A stretch of DNA of 64,000 nucleotides, from positions 19,647,001 to 19,711,000 of the forward strand of contig NC_084943.1 of the NCBI RefSeq assembly GCF_958298935.1, given 5' to 3'. Within the stretch, counting starts at the first letter, position 1. Each line of letters begins with the position of its first letter. Shown piece after piece: positions 1 through 11,070 of this stretch. The stretch is from Phragmites australis. Taxonomy: Eukaryota; Streptophyta; Magnoliopsida; Poales; Poaceae. The notes below the pieces were generated by a model, which was not told the origin of the DNA, did no database searches, and saw only the letters and a program-made list of their open reading frames with translations. The position numbers and the translations under genes are program-made.

Positions 1-776
1 GGAGGAGGGGATCCTTCCTAGTGTTATGAAGGATCTGCATAAAGCTAACAACATGCTCATAATAGTGAAAATTGCAAGAAGTGATGATGATTTTGCAGAA
101 GTTACATTGGTTGATCCTTACAATATCACTAGAAGGCATACAGTGGATTTGGAAAACCACAAATGTTCACGCAAATAGTGGCAACTAACAGGAAAACCTT
201 GTAACCATGTATTGGGATGGATATGTACCAACAGAGGTGTAAAAATTGAAGATTTTGTTCATAAATACTACTCTATCTAGAAATTTAGAGCTGCGTATGC
301 TGCTATGATTCCACCAATGCCAGATAGGTTACAATGGCCTGTGGTTGACCTGGGCTTCAAGGTATTTACACCTAAACAAAAAAGAGGAGCAAGGAGGCTT
401 AGAGTTCATAGAATAAGGGGATTCTTGAACCTGGGGCAAGAAAGGTGATGTGTAAAAGATGTGGAGGTTTTGGTCACTTTGAGAAAACCTGAAAGCTTGC
501 AAAAGCACCTAATACAAGATAAGTAGCTAGTCAATCAATACCAAACAAGAGGTAAATTGTAAAAAAAAAAACCTGTCTAAATCACTAATTTTTTGCCCTT
601 ATAACTATCTAAATTTAACTTTCCAACTGTGTACGAAGCGACAAGGTGGCACTCAGGAGGGTGATAGCCATGCTACAAAGAAGAAGAATATGCCAAAGAA
701 GAGGAAGGCTCAAGCTACTGCAAGTGCACCTCCTGTGCGAGTAGTTAGAAAGCTCTCAGAATGGCTTAGCATGTGA
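1..776 (+). pseudogene. MULE (MuDR/MURA-like) transposase, decayed C-terminal part
   Basis: The plus strand reads as the C-terminal third of a plant Mutator-like transposase. A SWIM zinc finger lies at about 145-215 (VDLENHKCSRK, stop, WQLTGKPCNHV). Its second Cys has become Arg and a TAG precedes the Trp. It is followed by FRAAYAAMIPPMPDRLQWPVVD-type sequence, interrupted by another stop, and a CCHC-like knuckle (CKRCGGFGHFEKT) whose last Cys codon has become TGA (about 460-495). A second small exon seems to run from about 640 to the TGA at 774-776 (RVVRKLSEWLSM). The window edge cuts off the catalytic DDE part. The stops and lost zinc ligands make it non-functional. The family call rests on the SWIM plus knuckle order that is typical of these transposases. 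Confidence 0.75.
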
Positions 777-830
777 ATGTTTTGTGCCATCTGGATGTAT
801 GGTGTGCTGTTTTTATGATGTTATGAATTT

Positions 831-935
831 ATGGACATCTGAATCTATTGTTATGTTATGGTGTGTATGGATGTATGGACATCCGAATCTATTGGTATGT
901 TATGGTGTGTATAGATGTATGGACATATGTTATGG
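831..935 (+). repeat. 44-bp tandem repeat, about 2.3 copies
   Basis: The string ATGGACATCYGAATCTATTG recurs starting at 831, 875 and (truncated) 919, giving an exact 44-bp period. It follows the MULE remnant and probably lay in its 3' non-coding end. The 102-codon open frame across it is a by-product of the repeat. Confidence 0.7.
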
Positions 936-1639
936 TATGATGCCAGTTCTATGCAGTGCATGTTATGGACATATAAATATGAATGTTCAATGCATATTCA
1001 GTACTTTGTATACTTTCCATCTCTATTTTGACATGTGTTTGTGTGTGACAGTTCTTGCATCAACATTAAAATTATGTACAAGAATGCTCTAGAAGCACAT
1101 ATATAGTAAAATTCTGTACAAGATATATCTTAATTTTGGAAGTGAGCATATATATGTACAATCTCATATATGCACATATATGTTCAGAATTTAGCACAGA
1201 TATGTACAATCTTAGTCTCCTCACCGAACAAAAGCACACATATGTAGCAAAATGAACATTTGAACATGTTTACATAACTGAACAAAGGGAGCACAAATAT
1301 GATCAACTGACTGAAACACAGATTGTTCATCCAAACATGTTGACAACAAACAGAGGTTGTTCATCTACCAACATTACACATAGAGTTTATAATGATTCCA
1401 AACATTACACCTACAAATACAGCAACTGCACAGGCATTGTCTAGTACAAATCCTCTCTTTGGCTTCATCTCCAGAACTAGCTGCTTCATCTCCTGCTTCA
1501 TCTGCAAAAGCTAATGCTTTAACTCACCTATTGGACCCTACTGTTTTCCATCTACATACGACCTACAACCTATATCAACTTTCTCCAATTGGAGCAAATA
1601 TCGCTCATAATCCCTTCCCTACTTGAAAAATACACATTT

Positions 1640-2170
1640 CTTGTTGACTCAGAGGTTCTGGGTTGAGGTCAGAACCTCCGTGTCGAGCCGGAACATTCGG
1701 GTGTTGCTCCAAGCAGGGGTTCTTGTTTAGGCTTTTTTCGGTTTAACTTGGAACTTTCGGGTTATACCCGGAACCTCCAGGTTGGGTCGAATTGTCCAGG
1801 TGAGGCTCCGAGCGAGGGTGCTTAGTTAAAGTTAAATCGAATTACCCAGAACTTCTGGGCTATACCCAGAACTTCCAGGTGGGGGTTCTCGGTTAACTCT
1901 AACTAGGATCACCCAGAACTTCCGGGTTCTAGAAAAAACACGTTCTCATTGATTTCTTTGCCGATTCATCTTGCATGTTAAATCTATCCCACATAAACAT
2001 GTATGCACTAGGCCAAGGTTTCTAGTCTCAATTTACACACTAAACCCACACGATTTCTGAGTACAATTCAACGGGATTTTCCAGTGGTACCTAGAACTTC
2101 TAGGTTGCACCTGGAACCTCCGGGTTCAGGCTGAACACGGGTTTCATGAGAAATTTTGGTTGATTTGATT
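1640..2170. repeat. Degenerate CCGGAACYTCCGGGTT repeats (probable retrotransposon LTR debris)
   Basis: Many imperfect copies of a short palindromic motif (GGAACYTCCGGGTT, also inverted) are spaced irregularly through this stretch. Similar CCGGAANNTCCGG-rich sequence appears at the right edge of the window inside an LTR-like region, and such motifs are common in long grass LTRs. No terminal repeat pair or coding domain was found here, so the LTR assignment is inference. The rest of 777-2781 holds no gene that I can recognise. Confidence 0.45.
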
Positions 2171-2781
2171 TTCAAACCTCACCAATTCAAAGAGACTAAG
2201 GGTTTTGCACTAGCACATAGGTTCTACACTTCATCCACTAACCAAACAACACGATTTCCTAGCTCATACCCATCCAAAACCCTCTTTTAGATCCAAACAT
2301 CAAGAACACCAAAAGGGGTCAGGAATGGCTCAAATCCTTCATGTATGCACAAAATACTTGGATAGATGGGAAACCTAGAAGCTAGGAACCGTGAGGGTAC
2401 CACACATGTACCTCGATTTTGCTTCTTGAAGGAGGAATCCAACGGAGAATGAGAGAGAGCTTGAAGGAGAGGGGGAGAATCTCTCATGCTGCTATTTCGG
2501 CTGGGAGAGAGGGTGATGAGGCATGGGGAGGAGTGAGGGGGTGGGGCTGCAGCTGAGGGAGAGGGAGGGGTGGTTGGCCAATTCTAGTGGATCCTATGCG
2601 TTAGAGAAACAAGATATTTCAACTGCAAATTCTATTCTTTCTCTCTCATTTTCTTTCTCTCTTTTTATTACCCAAACCGAGGTGCTCTAGTGCTCCAAAA
2701 ATAAAATTGCTCAAAATTAAACATGATGATAATGCTGCATTATTATACTTAAATACATGATTACGAGTTTGGGACGTGACA

Positions 2782-4207
2782 ATAAAGAAGACACCAATGC
2801 ACAGTAGTTGATTGCCAAATTAAGTATTGATCCTACAGCAGTATCATCCTTTACAATGACTAACGGCATTTTGCGCTACCAAGGTTGTATATGTGTTGGT
2901 TCAAATCCGACAACACAAGCACACATACGTACATCACTACATTCCAGTGTGATTGGGGGACATTTAGGCATTCAAGTGACATACTCTCGAGTGCGCAAAC
3001 TCTTTGCTTGGTCTGGATTGAAGAAATCAGTCTAGTAATTCATGAATGCTTGTACAATCTGCTGGCAATCGAAATCTAAACATGTGAGGTATCCTGGATT
3101 CCTTCAACCGCTTCCTGTACCCAATTATACCCAGCAGATCGTCTCTCTCGATTTTATTGAAGGGCTTCCCCGATCTGCTGGCTTCAATTGCATTCTAGTT
3201 GTGGTTGATAAACTTACAAGGTATGCCCATTTCATCCCTCTCTCACATCCTTACACGCTTGGCAGATTGTGCAAGTATATCTCAACCAGGTGTATAAGCT
3301 TCATGGTTTGCCCCAAACTTTTATCTCTTATCGCGATCGCTTGTTCACTATTGCCTTGTGGAAAGAATTGTTTAAATTGTCAGGAACAGAATTGAACATG
3401 AGCTACTCATACCACCCACAAATGGATGGGCAGATCGAATGCATTAATCAATGCCTTGAAGCGTATCTCCACTACTTTGTTCATGCTTGTCCGACAAAAT
3501 GGCACAATTGGATCGCGCTCACAGAGTTCTGGTACAACACGTCCTCTCACTCTACTCTTGGTTGTTCTCCATTTGAAGCCCTTTATGGTCATAGCCCTCA
3601 CCATTTTGATATTCTGGATTCATCAGTGTGCGTTGTTCCTGATATGGCCGATTTGATGGAAGAGTGCCAGCTTCACACTGAAGTGCTGAAACAGCATTTG
3701 CACCGAGCTTGCCAACGCATGAAGCATCAAGCGGATCAAAAAAAGATTGGAACGCTCATTTGTGAAGGGTGATTGGGTGTATTTGAAGCTTCAATCGTAC
3801 CTGCAAACCTCAGTAACGGATCGAGCTAACCACAAATTAGCTTTCCATTTCTTTGGTCCCTTTCAGGTGATTCAGCACATTGGGACGATCACATACAAGT
3901 TGTTGCTGCCGAAGTCGAGTCGTATCCATCCGGTGGTGCATGTTTCCCAGCTACACAAGGCACTGCCTCCGTCAATGCCGCATCATGACAAGTTGCTAGA
4001 ACCATCGGATGGGACATCACCGGCGGAACCAGCAGCAATTCTCGCACGGCGACTACACCGCCACAGGTCAAAGGTGACGGAACAAGCCTTGGTCCAATGG
4101 AAGGGACAACCAGCGGATCTAGCGACCTGGGAGCGTCTCCCGAAGCTTCATCATCGTCTACCTCACGTGCCAGCTTGCAGACAAGCTGCTTCTGATGGAG
4201 GGGGGAA
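2782..4207 (+). mobile_element. Ty3/gypsy retrotransposon, truncated pol (integrase to C-terminus)
   Basis: Frameshifted plus-strand pieces show, in order, the integrase HHCC zinc-binding region (HIRTSLHSSVIGGHLGI, then CTICWQSK, about 2920-3075), the catalytic core (VSLDFIEGLP with the first Asp near 3150, YRDRLF with the second Asp near 3335, and HPQMDGQIECINQ with the Glu near 3440) and the C-terminal region (KGDWVYLKLQ to VHVSQLHKALPP, about 3760-3970). A chromodomain-like tail (ALVQWKGQPADLATWERL) follows, then a GGGNV terminus. Gag, protease, reverse transcriptase and the 5' LTR are missing, and in-frame stops and frameshifts are present. A polypurine tract at 4197-4207 directly precedes the LTR. 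Lineage is probably chromovirus-like, judged from the tail. Confidence 0.85.
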
Positions 4208-4651
4208 TGTCACAACATCTATGGCGGTGAACCATTCGGCTGTCAGGAAGGGAAGAGCGGAAGAGGAAGGCAGGAACGATAAAGAGGCCCAAGGAGTTGG
4301 GTAACTGGCCAGAAGGCCCACGGTGCTGTACCTGCCAAATATCTGGGCCAAATGATCGAGCGCTGGCACTATATGAAGATGAGGTCGAAGTGTTGCGGGT
4401 GTGAAGAAAGCTAACAAACCTGAACTCTTTCCGTCCTCCCGTTTCTTTCTTCTTTCCCAAGAGCCTTCTTCCTCCTTAGAATCTGTATCCAGTACAGTGA
4501 ACTTGTGATGATATCGAGTGGAACCCAATGGTGATTGAGAGGGACGTAACATAATATTGGCATCTTGGCGGTTGGCATCCATTCATGGCATATCGGCATC
4601 CCTGTTGCAATTTTTGTTTGATCTGATCGCCGTGGATGATTAAGTCCAACA
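4208..4651 (+). repeat. 3' LTR of the truncated gypsy element
   Basis: The segment begins TGTCACAAC immediately after the GGAGGGGGGAA polypurine tract and ends ...AAGTCCAACA, giving the TG...CA boundaries expected of an LTR. The second LTR is absent from the window, so the 3' edge is only a best guess. The open frames on the minus strand here are not genes. Confidence 0.5.
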
Positions 4652-6097
4652 GTATGGTTCTTTATGAGCTACAGAAATTGAGTCAGCATTTTCTGAAACC
4701 TTGAATGGAAAATCTTGGAAGAAAAGAATCTTATCTAACTCATTTATTAGTGACCATGCTAACCTACTTCCAAACATTTCAAGAAGAATGTTTGAACTAC
4801 AGTAGTCAGTAGCTGACCATTTACCAGCAAATTTATCACAATCTGCGAGATGTGTATCAGGAACTGAAGGTGGATAAAGGCAAAAAAAATCTGGTAAAAT
4901 GCAGTTTTAGTATCGGAGTTTTCATTCTGAATTCCTGGAATCATTACATAGAAAGGACGACCGCGCAGTTAATTTTCGACGTGAATTGGTAGGAGAGTTG
5001 TCTTCAATTAAGATTAGAGAGAAGTTTTACCTAGATAGGATGATCACACAATCATGGTATTTCATTTGTTCTTCTTTGCAGGTACGATTTATGGGTTTCT
5101 TGACGTGAATGCCATCCAATATTCCTACCAAGAATAGAAGTGTTTTAGGTTCATTTTGATGTTGCTCCAAGTTGTTGTACAATTTTCTCAGTCGAAAGAA
5201 CTGAGAAACTTGTACGATACAGTGTCAGTAACCAACTAGGAACTAAACCAAACTGCCTTCGGATCAGGTCATTGCAATGCTATCACAAATTCTGATAAAG
5301 AGAACTTATATATATATTTCTTTTCTTTTTTGAGTGGAAGAACTTGCAGTTCACACCAACGTCACATACATTATATTTATGGCATTTCTTATCTCGCCAA
5401 GAAACGTTATAAATAATTGTCTCCCACCTTGAGATCTATATCATGTTGCTATATATCCAGCAATGGAATTTACTCTTGGAATGATAAGGGAAAACAAAAT
5501 TTGTGAGAATCCCTCCTCTGCCGTGCATTTTCCAGGCACATGGGATCTTTTTTCTTCGTCCAGCCAATGGTTACGTGTTGAAGTACGAGTGGTTTATTAG
5601 ACATTTTTGTTGTCAGCTTAAACTTTTGACTCCTGGTTAGATGTGAGAGGACGGACAGAGTGCTGAGGGTACTTAACTGCACATCTTTGAAATGATAGAA
5701 GGTCGAAAGTACAAGCAAATTTTACAACGTGGAAGACAAAAGTGTGTTCCATGATTAGTAAATAATGCAAATATAAGAACCAAGCATTGACTTGAATAGT
5801 CACTACATCCTAACCATTAGAGATTAAACCGGATGTTTGCTTTTTTATGTCTTATTAAGGTGAATTTTTTTCTAGTGATAGATAATACGTCTGTTTGATT
5901 ATGATGATTTCTTCAATCTTCAAGGTCTCTATCTTTGATCTTCAATAAATATTGTAAGAACACATACGTATAGTACATATAGTGATAAGATTACGAAGGT
6001 TTTAGAGATTCCTAATACAAATGGCCTATCTTAAAGTAGATAGGACTAGAAAATACAAAAGTTGCATACATGTACATGCATGCATGTCCGCAAGCGC
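4652..6097. other. Intergenic, no recognisable gene
   Basis: AT-rich sequence with only short open frames and no domain that I recognise on either strand. It separates the gypsy LTR from the 3' end of the acyltransferase gene, whose 3' UTR and polyadenylation signals would lie at the right end. Confidence 0.6.
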
Positions 6098-8054
6098 TCA
6101 CTTGGCGCCGTGGCGCACGGCGCCATCGTTGCCGGCGAGCATGAGGTACTTATCCTTCCTGGTGAGCATGGAGCACTCGTACCCCAGCGCCTCTGCGATC
6201 ATCCGCTGCGCGCGGTTGGCCACGTCGGTGCTCGCCGCCTTCCCCTCCCTCAGCGGCGCCGTGTCCACCCTGTCAAGGAACTGTACCGTGTAGCACATCC
6301 TGGGGTTGGACAGGTAGTAGAACGGGTCGACGCCCTTCCACCCGCCGGCCGTCGTGCCGTAGAACATGCTCGTCTCGGCGGCGAGCGCCACGGGCACGAC
6401 GCCGCCATCGCCACCGAGTTCGGCGAAGAGCGGGCTGAACCGGAGCAGGTACGGCTCGCGGCAGGTGGTACCCTCGGGGCATACCACCACGCTGTCGCCG
6501 CCGCTGAGGAGAAGCGCCATGGCGGCGCCGTCGCGGGCGCGGTCCCGGGCGAGGTGCACGGTGCGGCCGATCGGGGAGATGAAGTCTGAGACGCGGCTCA
6601 GGCCGTAGGACACTGCGCGCACGGGCCGGTCCAGTGCGATGGACACGTACACCGGATCGATGAGCGTGCGGTGGTTGCAGGCGTAGAGCTGGCCGGAGGC
6701 GCCAGCGCCACGACTGTCCGGCGGCAGCGCGCCACGCAGGCGCCACGACTGGCCGGTGGCGGCGAGGATCGCCGTGGCGTGCCGGTACGGCAGGACGAGC
6801 GCGACGGCGAGGCGGACGACGGCGAGAGCTGCGCCGAGGGGGAGCCACGTGTACATGGCCACGGCGGCGAGCGGCGTCGGCCGGAAGGCGAGCCGGCCGT
6901 CGTGGAAGACGAGCGGCTTGGGGTAGTCGCGTCGCGCCAGGCGCCGCCACTTGCTCTTCTCCTCCTGGCTCACCACATGCAGCTCCTGGAGACATCATGC
7001 AGTACTTAGCAAGGACAATGACACCGAAATGTCACATCATATCATTTCAATTTTATCGGATATCCCTAAAGAGACGACCATGTAATGTCGATTTTGGCAA
7101 CCTCATTTTAAACCTCGATCTCCACTTTGTATATATTTGACTGATACTCTGTGTTTGAGATACGTTAATATTTTTGAATTTTCACGGTGAGTGAGATATA
7201 AAATGCATGCAAAATTCCACACCGTTTTCAAGAAAAAAACATGTAAAATGCATGCAAAATTCCTTCCGGTGGTTGCTTTAAAAACCGTGCAGCCTTTTGT
7301 TGGGTTTCACACGTGCAGCATTCAAACAAATGAACCATGCCTTGCAAACGGACGGGAGAGGAGACCGAAGGAACTCCATGGAGCCTCCAGAGAACCCCAC
7401 GACGTCGTCGTCGCCCTCAACAGCCTTCTTCCTCAGCTCCGACATCGTCTCGCCGTCTTCCTCCATGAGGCCGGTGTAGAACCCCCACACCGTCTTCATC
7501 TCCCTCGCCGCGACGGCGGTGGCCGCCGGCACCTGCAGGTACTCCCTCAAGAACGGCTCCACCATCACTCTCGGCATCGCGCTCGCCCACACTACCCTTG
7601 CCGGGTCTCCCACCCTCCGCGCCGCCTCGAGCGCCTCGGCCGCCACGTCCTCCAGGAGCCACCGCGGCAGCACGGCGCGGCCGGCGCGGAACCAGGACGC
7701 GCGCAGCCCGCAGAAGGCGACCGCGGCCATGGCCCTCAGGGCGAGGTCGCGGCCGGCGAGGGCGGCGAGGCTGGAGATGGCCGGGCAGAGGAGCAGCAGA
7801 ACGAGGCCGCGGAGGAAGCCGCCAGCCTCGAGGGCGACGAGCATGAAGTAGGGGAAGAGGGAGCGCGACAGGAGCAGGGCGCCGTCGACGTCGACGACCA
7901 GCGTTGTCCCGGCGCCCGCGACCCCCGCCGCCGGAGGGGCGCACCTGTGTACGGTGGGTGAGAGCCGGGGCGGCGGCCGAGGAGCGGTGGTGCGGGGTTG
8001 GAAGAGTGTGGAGAAGAGCTCGTGAGCCGCCGCCGCCATCGTCTTCTTGGCCAT
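6098..8054 (-). CDS. Glycerol-3-phosphate acyltransferase (plant GPAT family, membrane-bound)
   Basis: Two exons on the minus strand: 8054-7341 (238 codons) and 6985-6098 (295 codons plus stop), giving 533 aa, normal for land-plant GPATs. Exon 1 encodes the N-terminal HAD-like domain with VVDVDGALL (Asp55, Asp57), a hydrophobic stretch and a region ending SVCK. Exon 2 opens ELHVVSQEEK, so the join restores the family's CKE sequence. It carries PKPLVFHDGRLAFRPTP, hydrophobic segments, the acyltransferase motif NHRTLID (His343, Asp348) and PEGTTCREP (about 408-416). These enzymes transfer acyl groups from acyl-CoA to glycerol-3-phosphate at the ER for cutin, suberin or tapetal lipids. The HAD motif has Ala where active phosphatases have Thr/Val (DxDGA), and the late HAD motif reads GFSGGSMEF, not a GDRETDHD type. 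I infer no phosphatase activity, as in the GPAT1-3 type. The donor appears to be GC (AAG|GCATGG), with an ordinary CAG acceptor. The exact subfamily is uncertain. Confidence 0.88.
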
Positions 8055-9694
8055 GAAGGAAGGAAGAGCTAGCTTCTGCTACTACTGTTGCACCTGGCTA
8101 GCTACATCTTTCCATGTATATAAACAAGGAAAATTTGAAATGTGCTTGCCTAATTAAGTAGGGCTATACACGTGTGCATGCCTAATTACTTTTCTAAGGT
8201 AATGCTATTTTACATGTATCTATTTTATAATTGTTTCTAATGACAAATCGCGACCATCTGATGGAGATATGAAGGTTGAGCTATTTCTTAAACCTCTCAG
8301 CCTCCCAGTAGACTGACAAGACCCTGATGAAGCGGATATCGTGCTCCCCTATCTCACCCCTCCTCCTGTCATCTCCAGCGGCGTTCCACTATCGAATCAG
8401 CACTCACAATTTATCACCATAGTAACTTCTCCGTTTTAGAGCTCCCCTAGCTCGCTCTAACACTAACCTATCTGGTGGTACTCCCTCGCCTACAGATGGT
8501 GGCACAATTGAACTGATCTTTCTCTATAGGAGCTCTTCTAAGCTCGGCGACAAAAGAAGCCCCCACTCCCCTAACCTTATCACCGGCTATCATTCTTCAT
8601 CGTCTGAGATATTAGGCTCATTTTCAAGCGCTTGATAATTAGAAAGTGTGTTTTTCTAAACCATAACTTGTATTCTTTTATCCGTTTGGCCAAGAGTGCA
8701 TCTAGTTCTAAGTCGAGACTTAGAATTTGCATATCCTTAAGTCACCTATTCTAAACCTTTGGGTTAAAAAAAGTCAACAATCCCGATCAACGCCTACTCC
8801 CGCCCCTCTCCTAAACTTAACCCTTCTCTAAATTTTACAAGATTTAGTCACCTTAATCTAGCAACCTCTTCGGAGATTGTCCAATGAAAGGCACATAAGA
8901 AAAAAAATCAAGTAACTTTCACGTCAAAACTGCAATCCTTGTCTATCGAGAGACCGCATATCGCATATCTAATGGTAACACTTAAGAAAAAAAAAATCAA
9001 AGGCGCATCGCATATCTAATGGTGACACTTAATAAAAAAAATCAAAAGTAACTTTCCTGTCAAAACTACATTCCTTGTTTTTCGATAGGTAATATTTAAT
9101 CATAAAAGTGTGGAGACCGGATAGTGGGGCGGGGTGGGGTGGGGGAGTGAGGCGATGTTTGCTGTATATACAAGTGAGTCATATAAGAAAATATCTATGA
9201 TAATAATTATTTTCAGAAACAATTCCTTATATGACCTATCTGTAGTAATCATTCTATTATCATAAGTAAGTTGTCATACGTAACTACTTGTGGTAATTTA
9301 CTTCTATAGGCGGTTCAAAAACGGAGAGACTCCCACTAACTGTTTAGGTGATTTGTTATATTATATGAGCTGCATGTGAAAATGTATGCAATGCGCAACT
9401 AGAGTCTAGAGCGCGTGTCAAGCTGAAGAAGGTGATGAATAGTTGTAGGCTCTGGATGGTTGCATGATCATATCCTTTTGAATTAGAAACGCTCAGGTTA
9501 TACATTAAAAAGTACATTTTAGTTAATATTCTGCTACCGAATCATATATAGCTTAAATTGAACTTCATCCTTTGCTAACAATACATACACATTCATACTT
9601 CACCCCTGTTCTTTCTAACAGTACGTAATATATCAAACTTTCAAGTGGCTAAAAGATAAATGTTCCACACACAGTTTCCGAACTAAAAAAGGTA
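8055..9694. other. Upstream region of the GPAT gene; short local duplications
   Basis: No gene is recognisable. A TATA-like TATATA lies at 8116-8121, about 60 bp before the GPAT start codon, and may serve its minus-strand promoter. At 8900-9085 a short segment is locally repeated: CGCATATCTAATGGT occurs near 8962 and again near 9009, and AGTAACTTTC with the following TCAAAACT occurs twice about 130 bp apart. This looks like slippage-type duplication. Confidence 0.5.
9685..9690 (-). terminator. RNA polymerase III T-run terminator of tRNA-Gly
   Basis: Six consecutive T residues on the minus strand, four bases past the tRNA 3' end (GGTA on the plus strand lies between), as expected of a Pol III terminator. 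Confidence 0.8.
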
Positions 9695-9766
9695 TGCGTC
9701 TGCCGGGAGTCGAACCCGGGTCTATTGCTTGGAAGGCAATTATCCTAACCGTTGGACTACAAACGC
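9695..9766 (-). tRNA. trnG-UCC: tRNA-Gly (anticodon UCC)
   Basis: The reverse complement folds as a 72-nt tRNA. The acceptor is GCGTTTG paired with CAGACGC (one G-U), with discriminator A. The D arm is GTCC/GGAT. The anticodon stem ATTGC/GCAAT encloses loop CTTCCAA, with anticodon TCC. The variable loop is AGAC and the T arm CCGGG/CCCGG encloses TTCGACT. No intron and no encoded CCA are present, as expected for a nuclear gene. Internal A and B boxes are in place (TAGTCCAACGG and GGTTCGACTCC). Confidence 0.95.
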
Positions 9767-10388
9767 TTTTTGATTTACCGTACTCGTTAGTATTGTTATC
9801 ATTAAACATAAATTAAGGACAATGGAAAAGCCATGACTTGTAGATCTTAGATAGGTAGCTTAAAAAACGAAGAGCTACTGAAAGAGAAGCATACGGATTT
9901 CTAACTTTTCTGGAACTCTATAAGTTGTACTTAAAGGTTGGCACTAAAAGGTTTCCTATGAATTTAAAAGTCCATAATAGTTTGTTGGGAAATTTTGGCA
10001 CTATTTTTCTAAGGAATATTTTTTCATGCCATTGCAATTTTGCACAATTCCTTATTTGCCATTGTCACTGACACAGGTGGTCCCACATATCATTGACACA
10101 TCAATGGTAAATATGGGATTGCAATATTTTTTTAAAAGCAAATAAGGAATTGTCACATCCATTAAAAATGGAAAAAAATCGACAGTGAACTAGCATTGAC
10201 CGGATCCTGATGGTAAAGGAGAGAATTACACTAAAACAAGAGTGGAAAATGAGAGAAGTGCATTTTCCAGAAAGATAATAGAGCTACAATTGGTGGAGAA
10301 ACAAATTTATCTTCTTACCAACTGATGGTATCTAAGTTGAGTATAAACCTAGCTCACACCATACGCACATCATTAAATTAACAACCAT

Positions 10389-10715
10389 CACTACCTCAGA
10401 AAAGGTTATCAGTAACGGGCGATAAACGTCATTAGTGATGTTCATACTCGTCACTCTAAACGTATTATTGATGGGTCTGGATCTGTCACTAATGACACAC
10501 ATTAGTGAAAGGTCTAGATTTGAATTCATCACTAATAACATATTAGTGACGGATTTAGATCCAGACCCATCACTAATGACTATACATCAGAGACGAGTCG
10601 AGTTTAAACCCGTTACTAATGACTATACATAAGTGACAGGTCAGATCCAAATCCGTTACTAATGATTATAAATTAGTGACGAGTTGGGTCCATACCCGTC
10701 ACTAATGAGCACTTG
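10389..10715 (+). mobile_element. CACTA (En/Spm) transposon left end with subterminal repeat array
   Basis: The block opens with CACTACCTCAGAAAAGG, a typical CACTA terminus. It continues with a dense array of direct and inverted copies of a motif near RACCCGTCACTAATGA, about one every 40-50 bp up to about 10715. The matching right terminus was not found. A similar array without a terminus at 17478-17668 may be the remains of the other side. The three bases before the terminus are CAT, so a 3-bp target copy cannot be confirmed. Confidence 0.75.
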
Positions 10716-11070
10716 AAAACCAACAAAAAAGAAGAGAAAATGGCTATAATATACAGAAGCCTGAAAGCCACTAATGAACAAATATAGTACATCATTAGGT
10801 TATTCGAATCGCTACAATATACAACAGAAAGCCAATTCAAGAGTTAATGCAAAACTAATGGGTAACTTCAACTAAGAATATTTTGCAATTACCATTAAAA
10901 TCACATGACATTTGATGCCGTTGAAGATTCTTGGTGTTGTTTCATGAAACAAGACATGTATTTCAAGAATTTGTATCAACATCTATTTTCAACTAAAAAC
11001 TTCAAACTTCCAGTGCGTCGCACACGAACACCAGGTAATAGATAGACTAGCAAGCAAGGAAGGAGTGTCA

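Noticed and set aside
6273..6998. 241-codon Arg/Pro-rich frame overlapping the GPAT second exon on the same strand
   Set aside because: GC-rich third-position shadow of the real frame; composition is artefactual and no domain is present.
7191..7961. 256-codon plus-strand frame opposite GPAT exon 1
   Set aside because: Antisense shadow of a GC-rich exon; begins outside the exon and resembles no protein.
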